A stretch of 64,000 bases of DNA, from the NCBI RefSeq assembly GCF_043555985.1, contig NZ_JBIGIC010000007.1, forward strand, positions 258,499 through 322,498. Reading direction: 5' to 3'. Of this stretch, positions 50,993 through 61,779 are shown one piece after another (position 1 is the stretch's first letter; the number at the start of each line of letters is the position of its first letter). The position numbers and the translations under genes are program-made. The notes under the pieces are model-generated. The model was not told the DNA's origin. It ran no database searches and saw only the letters and a program-made list of their open reading frames with translations. This DNA is from Pelomonas candidula. Lineage in GTDB: Bacteria > Pseudomonadota > Gammaproteobacteria > Burkholderiales > Burkholderiaceae_C.

Positions 50993-53070
50993 GCGTGTTC
51001 TTTCAGGATGGCGGCCTTGATCTGCGCGAACAGCGTGGCGTTGTCGGGCGACTCGCGGGTGCTGGACATGGCCATGCGCACCTGCGAGCTGGCGGTATCG
51101 GCGCTGGGGGCAAGCCACACCCACAGCCGCCGCTCCTTGACGTAGAGCATGGCGAAGACGCCGACGATGAGCAAGAGGGCACCCAGATACACCAGCTTCC
51201 TGCCCGGCGCGCGCGCCACCTGGAATTCGCTGGATTGGACCTGGTCGAAACTGTCGAGTTGCAGCAGCATGGGTGACGGGTAGTACAGGCTGTCGGACAG
51301 CGACAGCACCGCCTGCGTCATGAAGGCCTGGGTCTGCGTGTCGACCGCGGCGGGCGGCAGGCCGGTGTGTTCCCGGGCCAGCTGGTGCAGTTCAAACAGG
51401 CTGCCGTTGAGGATGCGCAGCAGCACCTCGGAGACGCGCTGGCGCTCCTTCTCCGGCACGTCGCGCTCGATGAACTGCGACAGCGCGGGCAGGCCGCCCT
51501 TGACCTCGTCGCCGGGCTTGGCGGCGGCGCCCGAGAAGAGCGTCAGCGCGCGCTGCGCGGTGAGCACCAACTGCTCGCGCATCTGCGGCTGGGCGGCCGG
51601 TGTGGCGGATGCGGCATAGCTGCGGGCGGCGGCGTCGCGCATCACCGGGTCGGCCAGCGCCTGGCGAAGGCGCAGCCAGCCGTCCAGCGCGCCGTTCTCG
51701 TCAGCCGGCATGCGCAGGTAGCGGAAGTTGTCGGCCGGCGTGTCGCGCACACCGGCCAGGAACACGCGCTGGCCGTCCAGCTCCACCGGCATCATGTAGT
51801 TGTTGAACTCGCGCGCCTGGCCGGCCGCGTCGCGCAGCTTGTAGCTGAAGCTGGGGCCCACGTTGTGCAGCGCCTTGGTGGCGCTGGTCTTGGCGCCGCT
51901 GCCCAGGTGGTTGCTCAGGCGTTCGCCGAGGTCGACCTTGCGCACGTCGGCGCCGCTGGCATTGGCGCTGTCGTTGGCGAGGTTCTCGACGTTGATGACG
52001 CGCAGCCCGTCCAGCTCCAGCATCTGGTCGCCGAACTTCATCTGCGTGCCGACGATGCCTTCGATGCCGACCGGCGTGCCGCCGGCCAGCGGCAGGGCCT
52101 TGAGCCGCAGCTTGCTGCCGCCGTCGCCGAAGCTGCTCTGGTAGATGGCCAGGCCGTTGTGGATGACGGGCTCGTTGACCTTGACCGTGGCCTCGCGGGT
52201 CGTCGCGCCGTCGTGGATGACGATGTCGCTCGCGAAGCTCTTGGGCATGCCGGTCGGGTAGTAGTCGACCTTGAAGGCTTTCAGCTCGATGTCGAAGGGC
52301 AGGTCCTGCAGCACGATGCCGCTGGGCAGGCCCAGCACGGCGACGCCGCGGCGCTGGTGCTCCGGCACCGACACATTGCCGCGGAAGCTCGGGTTGGCGG
52401 CGCTGAGGCGGTGCTGGGCGCCGATCTCGCTGACGAAGTTCGCGCCGCCGGCGTAGATCTGCTTGCCCTGCGCCCACATCGCGAGTTTCACCATCGCGTT
52501 GCCGTCCAGCACGCCGCCGACGAGGATGAGCACGATGGCCGAGTGCGCGGCCAGGTAGCCGATCTTGTTGGCCGCGCCGCGCCGCGCCGCGATCATGATG
52601 CCGTGCTCGCGCTGCTGCACGCGGGCCTTCCAGCCCAGCGCCGCCAGCACGTTGCCGATCTCGGCCAGCGCCATCTGCGGGTTGCTGGGCAGCTCGCCGA
52701 TGGCCTTGTGGTGGTGGGCCTGCAGCGACTGCTCGCGCACGCCTTCCTTGTAGTTCTTCAGGTCCGCCAGGATCTTGGGTGTGTTGCGGGCGATGCACAG
52801 GCTGGTCGAGACGACCAGGAAGGCCAGGATCACCAGGAACCACGGCGCGCTGTAGACCGTGTACAGGCCCAGCTTGCCGAACACCTCGGCCCAGAAGGGA
52901 CCGAACTGGTTGATGTAGTTGCCCATGGGCTCGCTCTGGCGCAGCACCGTGCCGATGACGGCCGAGATGCAGATCACGCACAGCAGCGTGATCGCAAAGC
53001 GCATGGACGAGAGCAGGTCCAGCAGTTCGCGGGCGGTGGAGGAGCGGGGAGCGGCAGCGGCGGTGGACAT
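50989..53070 (-). CDS. resB: System II cytochrome c biogenesis protein ResB
   Basis: A 693-residue ResB/Ccs1 protein. Membrane helices near residues 23-45 (FAITLLCVICISAVIGTVL), 75-95 (APWFLVILAFLVVSTSLCIA) and around 165 are followed by a large periplasmic domain and a final helix close to the C-terminus (KLVYLGALLLIVGVFAMLYVKE). QSEPMGNYINQFGPFWAEVFGKLGLY is typical of the family. It delivers reduced heme and apocytochrome in complex with CcsB, encoded immediately downstream with a four-base overlap. The ATG at 53070 is chosen over an upstream in-frame one because the longer N-terminus runs into the terminator region of the cytochrome gene. Confidence 0.93.
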   Translation of the reverse strand: MSTAAAAPRSSTARELLDLLSSMRFAITLLCVICISAVIGTVLRQSEPMGNYINQFGPFWAEVFGKLGLYTVYSAPWFLVILAFLVVSTSLCIARNTPKILADLKNYKEGVREQSLQAHHHKAIGELPSNPQMALAEIGNVLAALGWKARVQQREHGIMIAARRGAANKIGYLAAHSAIVLILVGGVLDGNAMVKLAMWAQGKQIYAGGANFVSEIGAQHRLSAANPSFRGNVSVPEHQRRGVAVLGLPSGIVLQDLPFDIELKAFKVDYYPTGMPKSFASDIVIHDGATTREATVKVNEPVIHNGLAIYQSSFGDGGSKLRLKALPLAGGTPVGIEGIVGTQMKFGDQMLELDGLRVINVENLANDSANASGADVRKVDLGERLSNHLGSGAKTSATKALHNVGPSFSYKLRDAAGQAREFNNYMMPVELDGQRVFLAGVRDTPADNFRYLRMPADENGALDGWLRLRQALADPVMRDAAARSYAASATPAAQPQMREQLVLTAQRALTLFSGAAAKPGDEVKGGLPALSQFIERDVPEKERQRVSEVLLRILNGSLFELHQLAREHTGLPPAAVDTQTQAFMTQAVLSLSDSLYYPSPMLLQLDSFDQVQSSEFQVARAPGRKLVYLGALLLIVGVFAMLYVKERRLWVWLAPSADTASSQVRMAMSSTRESPDNATLFAQIKAAILKEHA

Positions 53071-53112
53071 CAGGCGACCTGGATCTGGGTCAGGGAGTGT
53101 CGGCCAAGAAAA

Positions 53113-53137
53113 AAGGCCGGTGCGTGACACCGGCCTT
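53113..53137 (-). terminator. rho-independent terminator after cytochrome c4
   Basis: AAGGCCGGTG-cgtga-CACCGGCCTT is a perfect 10-bp stem. Read on the minus strand it is followed by a run of T residues (TTTTTTCTTGG), 26 bp after the cytochrome c4 stop and before resB. It should end the cytochrome transcript and separate it from resB-ccsB. Confidence 0.85.
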
Positions 53138-53163
53138 CGTTCAGCAAGGCTGTTTGCGCTGGA

Positions 53164-53784
53164 TCAACGCAGGCCGGCGACATAGTCCGACACGGCCTTG
53201 ATCTCCTTGTCGTTCATCTTGGCGGCCACAGCCATCATCTGCGGCGAATTGGTGCGTGTGCCGGCGCGGAAGGCGGTCATCTGCGCTTCGACGTAGTCGC
53301 CGTGCTGGCTGCCGATGCGCGGGTACTGGGCCGGGATGCCCGAGCCGTTGGGGCCGTGGCAGCCGGCGCAGGCCGGGATGCTGCGGTCAGCGATGCCGCC
53401 GCGGTAGATCTTCTGGCCCAGCTCGACGGTGTCCTTGTTCTTCGCGAAGCCGGGCTTGGCCGTCTTGCTGGCGTAGAAGGCAGCGACGTTGCGGATGTCT
53501 TCTTCGGACAGCGGCGCGGCCATGCCGTTCATGACGGCGTTCTTGCGCTTGCCGGCTTTGAACTCGGTCAGCTGTTTGACCAGATATTCGGCATGCTGGC
53601 CCTGCAGGATGGGGTTGGCCGGGCTGCCGCGCGAGCCATCCGCGGTGTGGCAGGCCGAGCACACCTGGGCCGAAATGGTGCCACCCTTGGCGAGGTCCGG
53701 CTTGGCCGGCGCGGCGGCGGGCTCGTTCGCGGAGGCCGTGACAGCCAGCAAGAGACTCGACAGGAGAATGGCGACAGTCTTCAT
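53164..53784 (-). CDS. di-heme cytochrome c4
   Basis: A 206-residue periplasmic cytochrome. A signal peptide (MKTVAILLSSLLLAVTASA) precedes two similar class I domains with heme sites CSACH and CAGCH. Methionine ligands are likely in the NAVMNGMAAPLSEEDI and NSPQMMAVAAKMNDKEI segments. The length and the two-domain layout fit cytochrome c4, which passes electrons to terminal oxidases. It is monocistronic by the terminator downstream, divergent from engB, and next to its own maturation genes resB and ccsB, a common arrangement in Burkholderiales. Confidence 0.93.
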   Translation of the reverse strand: MKTVAILLSSLLLAVTASANEPAAAPAKPDLAKGGTISAQVCSACHTADGSRGSPANPILQGQHAEYLVKQLTEFKAGKRKNAVMNGMAAPLSEEDIRNVAAFYASKTAKPGFAKNKDTVELGQKIYRGGIADRSIPACAGCHGPNGSGIPAQYPRIGSQHGDYVEAQMTAFRAGTRTNSPQMMAVAAKMNDKEIKAVSDYVAGLR

Positions 53785-53854
53785 GTTTTGTTGGGTTCTC
53801 AAAGGGCGCAACCTTCGAATTTTACAATGCCGAATCACAGCGTCCGACCCGCCC

Positions 53855-54604
53855 ATGACCAACGAAATCCCTGATGCCGCTTCCTCGGAACCTCTGACCG
53901 AGAAGCTGGCCCTGGCCTGGACGCACACCGCGCGCTTCCTGACCACGGCCAGCCAGCTGGTCCACCTGCCTGCCACCGAGTTGCCCGAGATCGCCTTCGT
54001 CGGCCGCTCCAACGCCGGCAAATCCACCGCCATCAACACGCTGGCGCAGCAGAAGCGTCTGGCCTTCGCGTCCAAGACGCCCGGCCGCACACAGCACATC
54101 AACCTGTTCGAGCTGGGGCCCAAGGACGCCGCCGACGCGCTGTTCGCCGACTTGCCGGGCTACGGCTACGCCGCCGTCGCCAAGTCCGCCAAGGTGCGCT
54201 GGCAGAAGGTGATGGCCGACTACCTGGCCGTGCGGCGCAGCCTGTCCGGTGTCGTGCTGATGGTGGATTCGCGCCTGGGCCTGACCGACCTCGACAAGCA
54301 GTTGCTGGAGTTCGTCGAGGCCCGCGTGGCCACCGGCGAGATCAAGCTGCTGGTGCTGCTGACCAAGTCCGACAAGCTCAACCGCAAGGAGGCCGACGCG
54401 GCGCTGCGCGCGACGACCGAGTTCCTGGCCGGCATGACGACAGAGAACTCCGACGTCGCGGTGACGCTGTTCTCGGCGCTCAAGAAGAGCGGCGTGGGCG
54501 ACGTGGCAATGGTGCTGCGCGAGTGGGTGCTGGCGCACCAGTCGGCCGGCGAGGTGCCCGACGACGTGCTCGCGGCGGCGCCTGCCGAGCCTGACGAGGG
54601 CTGA
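53855..54604 (+). CDS. engB: ribosome biogenesis GTPase EngB/YsxC
   Basis: A 249-residue GTPase needed for assembly of the large ribosomal subunit. The G1 motif GRSNAGKST, G2 region TPGRTQHINLFEL, G3 DLPGYGYA and G4 TKSD are all present. The C-terminus has an extra acidic tail (GEVPDDVLAAAPAEPDEG), so the protein is somewhat longer than typical members. The ATG at 53855 gives a short N-terminal extension before the conserved HTARFLTTASQLVHLP. It is divergent from the cytochrome c4 gene, as in many betaproteobacteria. Confidence 0.95.
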   Translation: MTNEIPDAASSEPLTEKLALAWTHTARFLTTASQLVHLPATELPEIAFVGRSNAGKSTAINTLAQQKRLAFASKTPGRTQHINLFELGPKDAADALFADLPGYGYAAVAKSAKVRWQKVMADYLAVRRSLSGVVLMVDSRLGLTDLDKQLLEFVEARVATGEIKLLVLLTKSDKLNRKEADAALRATTEFLAGMTTENSDVAVTLFSALKKSGVGDVAMVLREWVLAHQSAGEVPDDVLAAAPAEPDEG

Positions 54605-54739
54605 CGCGCTTCACGATGGGGTCTGTGCGGCGGCGCAGCCCGCCGCTTGATCGAGCAGCCGCCGCGGAGCTGGCTTTGCCAGGCCGCTGGCGGCGCCCCC
54701 TTGAGGGGGATGCGCGTCAGCGCCTTCGGGGGTGGGTCA
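54605..54739. repeat. GC-rich hairpin repeat between engB and DUF1631
   Basis: The convergent gap holds several hairpins, the clearest being CCCCCT-tg-AGGGGG at 54696-54709, followed by a TTCGGGGGTGGG stretch that ends at the stop codon of the minus-strand DUF1631 gene. The block resembles dispersed CCCCTTGAGGGG-type intergenic repeats common in related genera. It may serve as a bidirectional transcription end. Confidence 0.55.
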
Positions 54740-56764
54740 TCACCCGCCGTCCAGGTCGCTCATCAGCGTGTCGACGGCGCGCTGCACGACGCTGTCGTCC
54801 TCCAGCGCCGTGATGAGGCCGTTGGCCAGCAGCGCCTCCAGCGCACGACGTGTCAGCGGCATGCGCTCTTCCGCCTCGCGGCCGACGAACAGCATGAACT
54901 GGTGACCCTCGCCGATCCAGGCGATCTGGGCCGTGTGCCAGTCGCCCTGGATGAACATGTGGAACCAGCGGCCGATCTGCAGGCCGTCGATCCAGCGCTG
55001 CAACGCGGCGCGGGCGTCGGGCGAGTCGTGCTCGTTGTAGAGCTGCACCGGCACGGTCGGCAGCTCGCCGCGGTCGACATCGACGCTGAGCCAGTGCGAC
55101 GGCACCTGCGAGTCGCGCTCCTCCATGAGCCGCCGCACGATCTCGTCGGCCGAGGCCGGTGCGTTGCTGCTGGTGGCATCGGGCCGTGTCGGGCGGCGCG
55201 CACCCGGGTCCAGCGCCGGCTGGCCGCGCAGCAGGCGGGCGTGCTGGCCCATCAGTTCGGTGAGCGCGGGCTCGCGCTTGGCGTCCGGCAGCTGGATGCT
55301 GTCGCAGCCGGCCATCAGCCGCTCGATGAGCACCGGCAGCCGCATGCGCAGCGCCTCGCGGTCGGCCGAGTCGCGTGGCGTCGTGAGGCTGTCGATGACG
55401 GCGTCCACCGTTTCCATCGCAGCCAGCGCCTCCTGCGATTCGCGTCCGTGGCGGACCATCGCCGAGACGATGACCTCCACCCAGGCCGTCTGCAGGAAGC
55501 GGTGCATGCGCGGCGCCAGCGGCGCGCCGGCAATCTGGTGGTCGATCTGCTCGCGGATCAGCTCGCGCCATTCGTTGCGCTGCTGGCCACGTTCCAGCGC
55601 GGCCAGCGCGACGGCGTTCTGCGCGCTGCTCTGGCGGGCCTGCTGGTCGATCTGCGCGTCCACGCGGGCCAGCACCTGCTGGAACAGCATCGCGGTGGGC
55701 GTCGGCGCGTCGACCAGCAACTGGGCCTCGGCCTCCATGAAGCGCAGGAACTCGACGAGGCGCGGGTCGTCCACGCGTTCGAAGGCCATGCCATGGGCGG
55801 CCACGCGGTTCAGCAGCGACCAGGTGGGGTGATCCTGTCGGCGCAGCAGCGTCGCGTCGGCGCGCGCCAGGCGCACGACGGCGATCTGCAGCCGCGCGAG
55901 CAAGGCCTTCAGCGGAGGCAGCAGGCGCGGGTCGGCGAGGATCTGGTCGTAGAGCCGGCTCAGCATGTCCGGCCCCGTCGTGCGCACGAAGGGCGCGGGG
56001 GCGTTCGGGTCGCGCGGCGCGGCGGCGCCCAGGCCCTGGGGCCGCGAATTGGCGGCGTCGACGCGGCGCGACAGCCCGTCCAGCGTGCCCTGGCCGGAGC
56101 GCGAGCCGATGCCGCGTGCGGCAGCCAGGCGCTGGTGGGCCAGCGGGTCGCTCTGCGTGCGGCCGTGCGAGGCCACCATGTCGCCGATGTTGGCGGCGTG
56201 CAGCGTTGCGCAGGCGGCGACGTACTGGCGGTTCAGCGCGCGGGCCAGCGGCCCGGCGGCCACCCGCATCAGCTCGTACTGGGCCTGTGCACCGACCGGG
56301 CTGACGGCCAGCGCGTGGTGCAAGGCGTGCGCGTAGAGGGCGGGGCGCAGCGGGTTGTCGCGTTCGCGGGCGCGGGCGATGCCGCGCAGCGCGGCGTAGA
56401 AGTTGCCGATCTGGTGCAGCTCGGCGCGGCTCATCTCCTCGGCCGCCTGGGCGACGTGGGCGATGGCGACGTCCTGCAGCGCCTGGTGTTCGTCGACGAG
56501 GCTCAGGCTCTCGAGTCCGCCGATCTGCAGCGGGCGGTGCAGCGGGTCTTCGCCGCGGCGGCCGGCCTGCAGCAGGGAGATGAGCTTGCCCTCGAAGTCG
56601 GCGGCGAAGTTGCCGCGCACCTTGCGCCAGCCGTCGCGCAGCGGGAAGTACTGGGGCTGGGCGTCGAGTTCATCCTGGACGAGATTCAGCAGCTCGCGAG
56701 CCAGGGGACCGGCCTCGGTCAACGCGTGGTCGATCAGATGATGGGGATGCAAGCTGGCAGACAT
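54740..56764 (-). CDS. DUF1631 family protein
   Basis: A 674-residue cytoplasmic protein that matches DUF1631. The N-terminal part has GKLISLLQAG and ESLSLVDEHQALQDVAIAH. A central helical region (LYDQILADPRLLPPLKALLARLQIAVVRLARAD, FLRFMEAEAQLLVDAPTP) is followed by a C-terminal PilZ-like beta region (LQIGRWFHMFIQGDWHTAQIAW, FMLFVGREAEERMPLTRRALEALL). The family is often mislabelled as thymidine phosphorylase; no such motif is present. The PilZ-like end hints at cyclic di-GMP signalling, of which the window has several other parts, but the RxxxR and D/NxSxxG binding residues are not clearly visible, so binding is uncertain. Confidence 0.85.
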   Translation of the reverse strand: MSASLHPHHLIDHALTEAGPLARELLNLVQDELDAQPQYFPLRDGWRKVRGNFAADFEGKLISLLQAGRRGEDPLHRPLQIGGLESLSLVDEHQALQDVAIAHVAQAAEEMSRAELHQIGNFYAALRGIARARERDNPLRPALYAHALHHALAVSPVGAQAQYELMRVAAGPLARALNRQYVAACATLHAANIGDMVASHGRTQSDPLAHQRLAAARGIGSRSGQGTLDGLSRRVDAANSRPQGLGAAAPRDPNAPAPFVRTTGPDMLSRLYDQILADPRLLPPLKALLARLQIAVVRLARADATLLRRQDHPTWSLLNRVAAHGMAFERVDDPRLVEFLRFMEAEAQLLVDAPTPTAMLFQQVLARVDAQIDQQARQSSAQNAVALAALERGQQRNEWRELIREQIDHQIAGAPLAPRMHRFLQTAWVEVIVSAMVRHGRESQEALAAMETVDAVIDSLTTPRDSADREALRMRLPVLIERLMAGCDSIQLPDAKREPALTELMGQHARLLRGQPALDPGARRPTRPDATSSNAPASADEIVRRLMEERDSQVPSHWLSVDVDRGELPTVPVQLYNEHDSPDARAALQRWIDGLQIGRWFHMFIQGDWHTAQIAWIGEGHQFMLFVGREAEERMPLTRRALEALLANGLITALEDDSVVQRAVDTLMSDLDGG

Positions 56765-56852
56765 GGACTCGGGACAACGGCGTGATGAGATTATCTGGCG
56801 CCGACATGGCGCGCCTTAGCGTGTTGCGGCCGCTTACCTCCCCCTCAGCCAC

Positions 56853-59030
56853 ATGGTCAACGAGACAATTCAGGACCTATTCACGCTTTTTCAGACGGGT
56901 CGTCATGCCGAGATGGCGGCCAGGGCACGAGAGCTCCTGACGGTGCACCCGAACGAGGGGCAGGTCTGGAAAGCGTTGTCGGTGGCGCAGCAACTGCTCG
57001 GCGAGGATGCGCTGCCGGCGATCGAGCGGGCCATGCAGCTGCTGCCGGGCGATGCCGACCTGCCGGCCAACCTCGGTGCGATGCTGGCCGACCGGGGCCG
57101 CTGGGCCGAGGCGCGGGCGGCCTACGAGCAGGCGTTGCGGCTGCAACCGCGCCTGGCCGGCGCGCACAACAACCTCGGCAACGCGCTGCTGGCGCTGGGG
57201 CAGCCGGGCGAGGCACTGGCGGCCTTCGACCGCGCGCTGGCGCTGCAGCCCGGCCTGGCCGCGGCCCTCGGCAACCGCGGCCGGGCGCTGCTGGCGCTGG
57301 GTCGGCATGCCGATGCAGCCGATGCGTTCGGGCGCGCCCTCGCCGCCCAGCCGGGTGACGTGGGTCTGCGCCTGCACGCGTCGACGGCGCTGGCCGCGGC
57401 GGGCCGGGCGGCGGACGCCGTCGCGGCGCTGCGTGGGGCGGTGGTCCTGGCGCCCGTGCATGTCGACGCCTGGTTCCGGCTGGGCCAGCAACTGCAGGCC
57501 GGCGGCGATGCGGCTGGTGCCGTGGAGGCCTGGGAGCGCGTGCTGGCACTGGATGCAGGCCATGCCGAGGCGGCCTGCAACCTGAGCCTGCTGCAGCCGG
57601 AGTCCGGCGAGATCGTGCTCGGCACCGCGCTGCTGGCCGGCGTGGCCGGCGAGCGCCGTGCGGCGGTGCTGGCCAACCTGGGTGGCCTGCGGCTGGCCGC
57701 CGGCCGGCATGCCGGCGCGGTGGCAGCCTACCGGGAGGCTCTGGCGCTGCTGCCGCAGTCGCCGCAGGCGCTGGGCAATCTCGCCCAGGCCTTGAAGCGC
57801 CAGGGCGCGCTGGACGAGGCGGACGCCGTGCTGGGCCGGCTCATCGAGCTGGACCCGGCGCTGCCGACGGCGCGCAGCGACCGGTTGCTGCTGCGCACCT
57901 ACCGCGGTGCGGACACGGGCGACGAGGCCGCTGGGTTCGGCCGCGCGGTGCGGGCGCCGGCCGTGGCTCGCCCCGCCCGACCTGCGGGGCCGCTGCGCGT
58001 GGGCCTGGTGTCGGCCGACCTGCGCAGCCACCCGGTCGGGCGGCTGGCCGAGGCCTGGCTGCCGGCGCTGGCGGCGCGCTGCGAGCTGTTCGTCTACGCC
58101 GGCTCGCGCACCGAGGACGCACTGACGCAGCGCCTGCGCGCGGCGGTGCCGCGCTGGCTGAACGTCGCGGCACTGGACGACGACGCGCTGGCCCTGCGCA
58201 TTGCCGCCGACGGCATCGACATCCTCGTCGACCTCAACGGCCACACGGGCGGCCACCGGCTGGGCGTGTTCGCGCGCCGGCCCGCACCGCGGCAGTTCAG
58301 CTGGCTGGGCTATGCCGGCAGTACGGGCCTGGCCGAGATCGATGCCTTCGTCGGCGACCGCGGGCTGCTGCCCGAAGGCGCCGAGAGCCGTTTCGTCGAG
58401 CCGCTGCGGCGGCTGCCGCACAGCTTCACCGTCTACGCGCCGCCGGCCGATGCGCCGGCCGTGGCGCCGCTGGGCGAAGCGCCGTGCTTCGGCAGCTTCA
58501 ATGCGCTGCACAAGCTGGGCGACGAGGTGCTGGCGTTGTGGGCGCGCGTGCTGGACGCGGCGCCGGGCAGCCGGTTGCTCGTCAAGGCACCGGGGCTGCA
58601 GCACGCCGCCGAAAGCGCGGCGCTGTGCGCGCGCTGGCCCGGGAACGCGCAGCGGCTGGAGCTGGAAGGCCCCGGCCCGCTGGCCGACTACCTCGCCGCG
58701 TTCGGACGTGTCGACATCGCGCTGGACCCGTTCCCGCACGGCGGCGGCATGACGACGCTGGACGGACTGTGGATGGGCGTGCCGGTGCTGACGCTGCCCG
58801 GCGCGGCGACCATCTCGCGCCAGGGGCTGAGCTTCATGCAGACGCTGGGCCTGGCCGATGACTGGGTCGCGACGGATGCCGACGACTACGTGCGCCGCGC
58901 CGCGGCACGCTTGTCTGACCGCGCTGGCCTGGCCGCGCTGCGCCAGAGCCTGCGCGGGCGCATGGCTGCCAGCCCGCTGTGCGATGCCGGGCGCTTCGCC
59001 GACGACCTGCTGGCCGTTCTGACGGCATGA
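56853..59030 (+). CDS. TPR protein with SPINDLY-type O-GlcNAc transferase domain
   Basis: A 725-residue protein. Residues 1-340 consist of about nine tetratricopeptide repeats (AHNNLGNALLALGQPGEALAAFDRALAL is one register). From about 375 the C-terminal half is a glycosyltransferase family 41 domain: RVGLVSADLRSHPVGRLAEAWLPAL, DGIDILVDLNGHTGGHRLG, QFSWLGYAGSTGL, SFNALHKLGDEV and DPFPHGGGMTTLDGLWMGVPVLTLPG. Such enzymes move a sugar from a nucleotide sugar to Ser/Thr or to other protein acceptors. No signal peptide, so it acts in the cytoplasm. The neighbouring MipA frame could overlap its stop by four bases. The protein target is not known. Confidence 0.9.
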   Translation: MVNETIQDLFTLFQTGRHAEMAARARELLTVHPNEGQVWKALSVAQQLLGEDALPAIERAMQLLPGDADLPANLGAMLADRGRWAEARAAYEQALRLQPRLAGAHNNLGNALLALGQPGEALAAFDRALALQPGLAAALGNRGRALLALGRHADAADAFGRALAAQPGDVGLRLHASTALAAAGRAADAVAALRGAVVLAPVHVDAWFRLGQQLQAGGDAAGAVEAWERVLALDAGHAEAACNLSLLQPESGEIVLGTALLAGVAGERRAAVLANLGGLRLAAGRHAGAVAAYREALALLPQSPQALGNLAQALKRQGALDEADAVLGRLIELDPALPTARSDRLLLRTYRGADTGDEAAGFGRAVRAPAVARPARPAGPLRVGLVSADLRSHPVGRLAEAWLPALAARCELFVYAGSRTEDALTQRLRAAVPRWLNVAALDDDALALRIAADGIDILVDLNGHTGGHRLGVFARRPAPRQFSWLGYAGSTGLAEIDAFVGDRGLLPEGAESRFVEPLRRLPHSFTVYAPPADAPAVAPLGEAPCFGSFNALHKLGDEVLALWARVLDAAPGSRLLVKAPGLQHAAESAALCARWPGNAQRLELEGPGPLADYLAAFGRVDIALDPFPHGGGMTTLDGLWMGVPVLTLPGAATISRQGLSFMQTLGLADDWVATDADDYVRRAAARLSDRAGLAALRQSLRGRMAASPLCDAGRFADDLLAVLTA

Positions 59031-59059
59031 TGCGCGCCGTTCCGACTCATTCACCGCCC

Positions 59060-59890
59060 ATGAAGCGTCTCCTTGGCCTGACCCTGGCCGGTATCGGCGC
59101 GCTCGCGCATGCCGACGACTCCTCTGCGCCCGCGCGCCGTGACCTGCCGCTGTGGGAGGTGGGCGTGTTCGGCGTCGGCATCTCCCAGCAGGCCTACCCG
59201 GGCGCCGACCAGCAGATCCGCCGCGGCCTCGTGCTGCCCTACGTGATCTATCGCGGCGACGTGTTCCGCGCCGACGACGAGGGCGCGGGGCTGCGCGCGG
59301 TGCGTTCAGAGCACTTCGAGCTGGATATTTCCGTCGCCGCATCGCTGGGCACGGGCGGGCGCTCGCTGCGGGCTCGCCAGGGCATGCAGCGCCTGGGCAC
59401 CCTGCTGGAGGCCGGTCCGGTGGCCCGCTGGTTCCTGAACGGGCGCGGCGCGCGTGACCGCGTCACATTCGAGCTGCCGTTGCGCGGCGTGTTCGATGCA
59501 GGCGACCAGTTCAGGCACAAGGGCATGAGCTTCGAGCCCGAACTGGGTGTGGAAAGCGCCGCACGCGGCGGATGGGGTTATGGCGCCAACGTGCGCGGCT
59601 TCTTCGGCGACCGGCGGCTCGGCTCGACCTTTTACGCGGTGGCGCCGTCCGAAGCCTTGCCAGACCGGCCGGCCTATGCTGCGCATGGCGGCCTGATCGC
59701 CTGGCGCCTGAACGGCCGCGTGACGCGGCAACTGACGCCGGACCTGCGCGTGTTCGCGTTCGGCCGCTTCGACAGCGTCGCGGGCGCCGCCAACCGCGAC
59801 AGCCCGCTCGTACGCCAGACCAACGGCGTCACCTACGGCCTGGGGCTGACCTATACGCTGGCACGTTCGGCGGCGCGGGCGGGCGAATAG
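59060..59890 (+). CDS. MipA/OmpV family outer membrane protein
   Basis: A 276-residue outer membrane barrel protein. A signal peptide (MKRLLGLTLAGIGALAHA) is followed by WEVGVFGVGISQQAYPGADQQIRRGLVLPYVIYRGDVFRAD and the repeating beta-strands of the family; the C-terminus is GLGLTYTLARSAARAGE. The ATG at 59060 fits the signal peptide; an ATG at 59027 overlapping the stop of the TPR gene (ATGA) would add 11 residues and suggests coupling. MipA was first described as a scaffold for murein synthase and hydrolase; many relatives are uncharacterised porin-like proteins. Confidence 0.88.
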   Translation: MKRLLGLTLAGIGALAHADDSSAPARRDLPLWEVGVFGVGISQQAYPGADQQIRRGLVLPYVIYRGDVFRADDEGAGLRAVRSEHFELDISVAASLGTGGRSLRARQGMQRLGTLLEAGPVARWFLNGRGARDRVTFELPLRGVFDAGDQFRHKGMSFEPELGVESAARGGWGYGANVRGFFGDRRLGSTFYAVAPSEALPDRPAYAAHGGLIAWRLNGRVTRQLTPDLRVFAFGRFDSVAGAANRDSPLVRQTNGVTYGLGLTYTLARSAARAGE

Positions 59891-59918
59891 CCGCGCAGGA
59901 ACCAGACGGGCAAAGAAA

Positions 59919-59942
59919 AAGGGGCTGCTCGCGCAGCCCCTT
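59919..59942. terminator. bidirectional terminator between mipA-like gene and groEL
   Basis: AAGGGGCTGC-tcgc-GCAGCCCCTT is a perfect 10-bp stem. On the minus strand it is followed by TTTTTCTTTG, a good rho-independent terminator for groEL. On the plus strand CTCGTTTG follows, so weak termination of the convergent gene is also possible. Confidence 0.85.
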
Positions 59943-59979
59943 CTCGTTTGTCAGCGACGGGTGTGTCGCCGGCGTGGAC

Positions 59980-61629
<1,650 letters not shown>

Positions 61630-61656
61630 TTGGAATTCTCCGAATCTAAATTGGGG

Positions 61657-61779
61657 TCAGAGACAATTTCTCTGAGTCAGTTGAGGACAGAGCTCGCGCT
61701 GCGCGCTGCGGTCTGTCCCGCAAGCCAGTAAGTCAGCGAGGACGGAGCATCACCGCGTGATGGTCCATCCCCGGACCAT
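61657..61779 (-). promoter_or_regulatory. three perfect hairpins in the groES-groEL spacer
   Basis: Hairpins TCAGAGA-caatt-TCTCTGA (61657-61675), CATCAC-cgc-GTGATG (61748-61762) and ATGGTCC-atcccc-GGACCAT (61760-61779) lie between the two genes. The last touches the groES stop codon, and the last two overlap, so they are mutually exclusive. They may set the ratio of the two proteins by mRNA processing or attenuation. Confidence 0.6.

Noticed and set aside
54740..56764. Annotation as thymidine phosphorylase
   Set aside because: DUF1631 proteins are often given this name, but no phosphorylase motif is visible in the protein.
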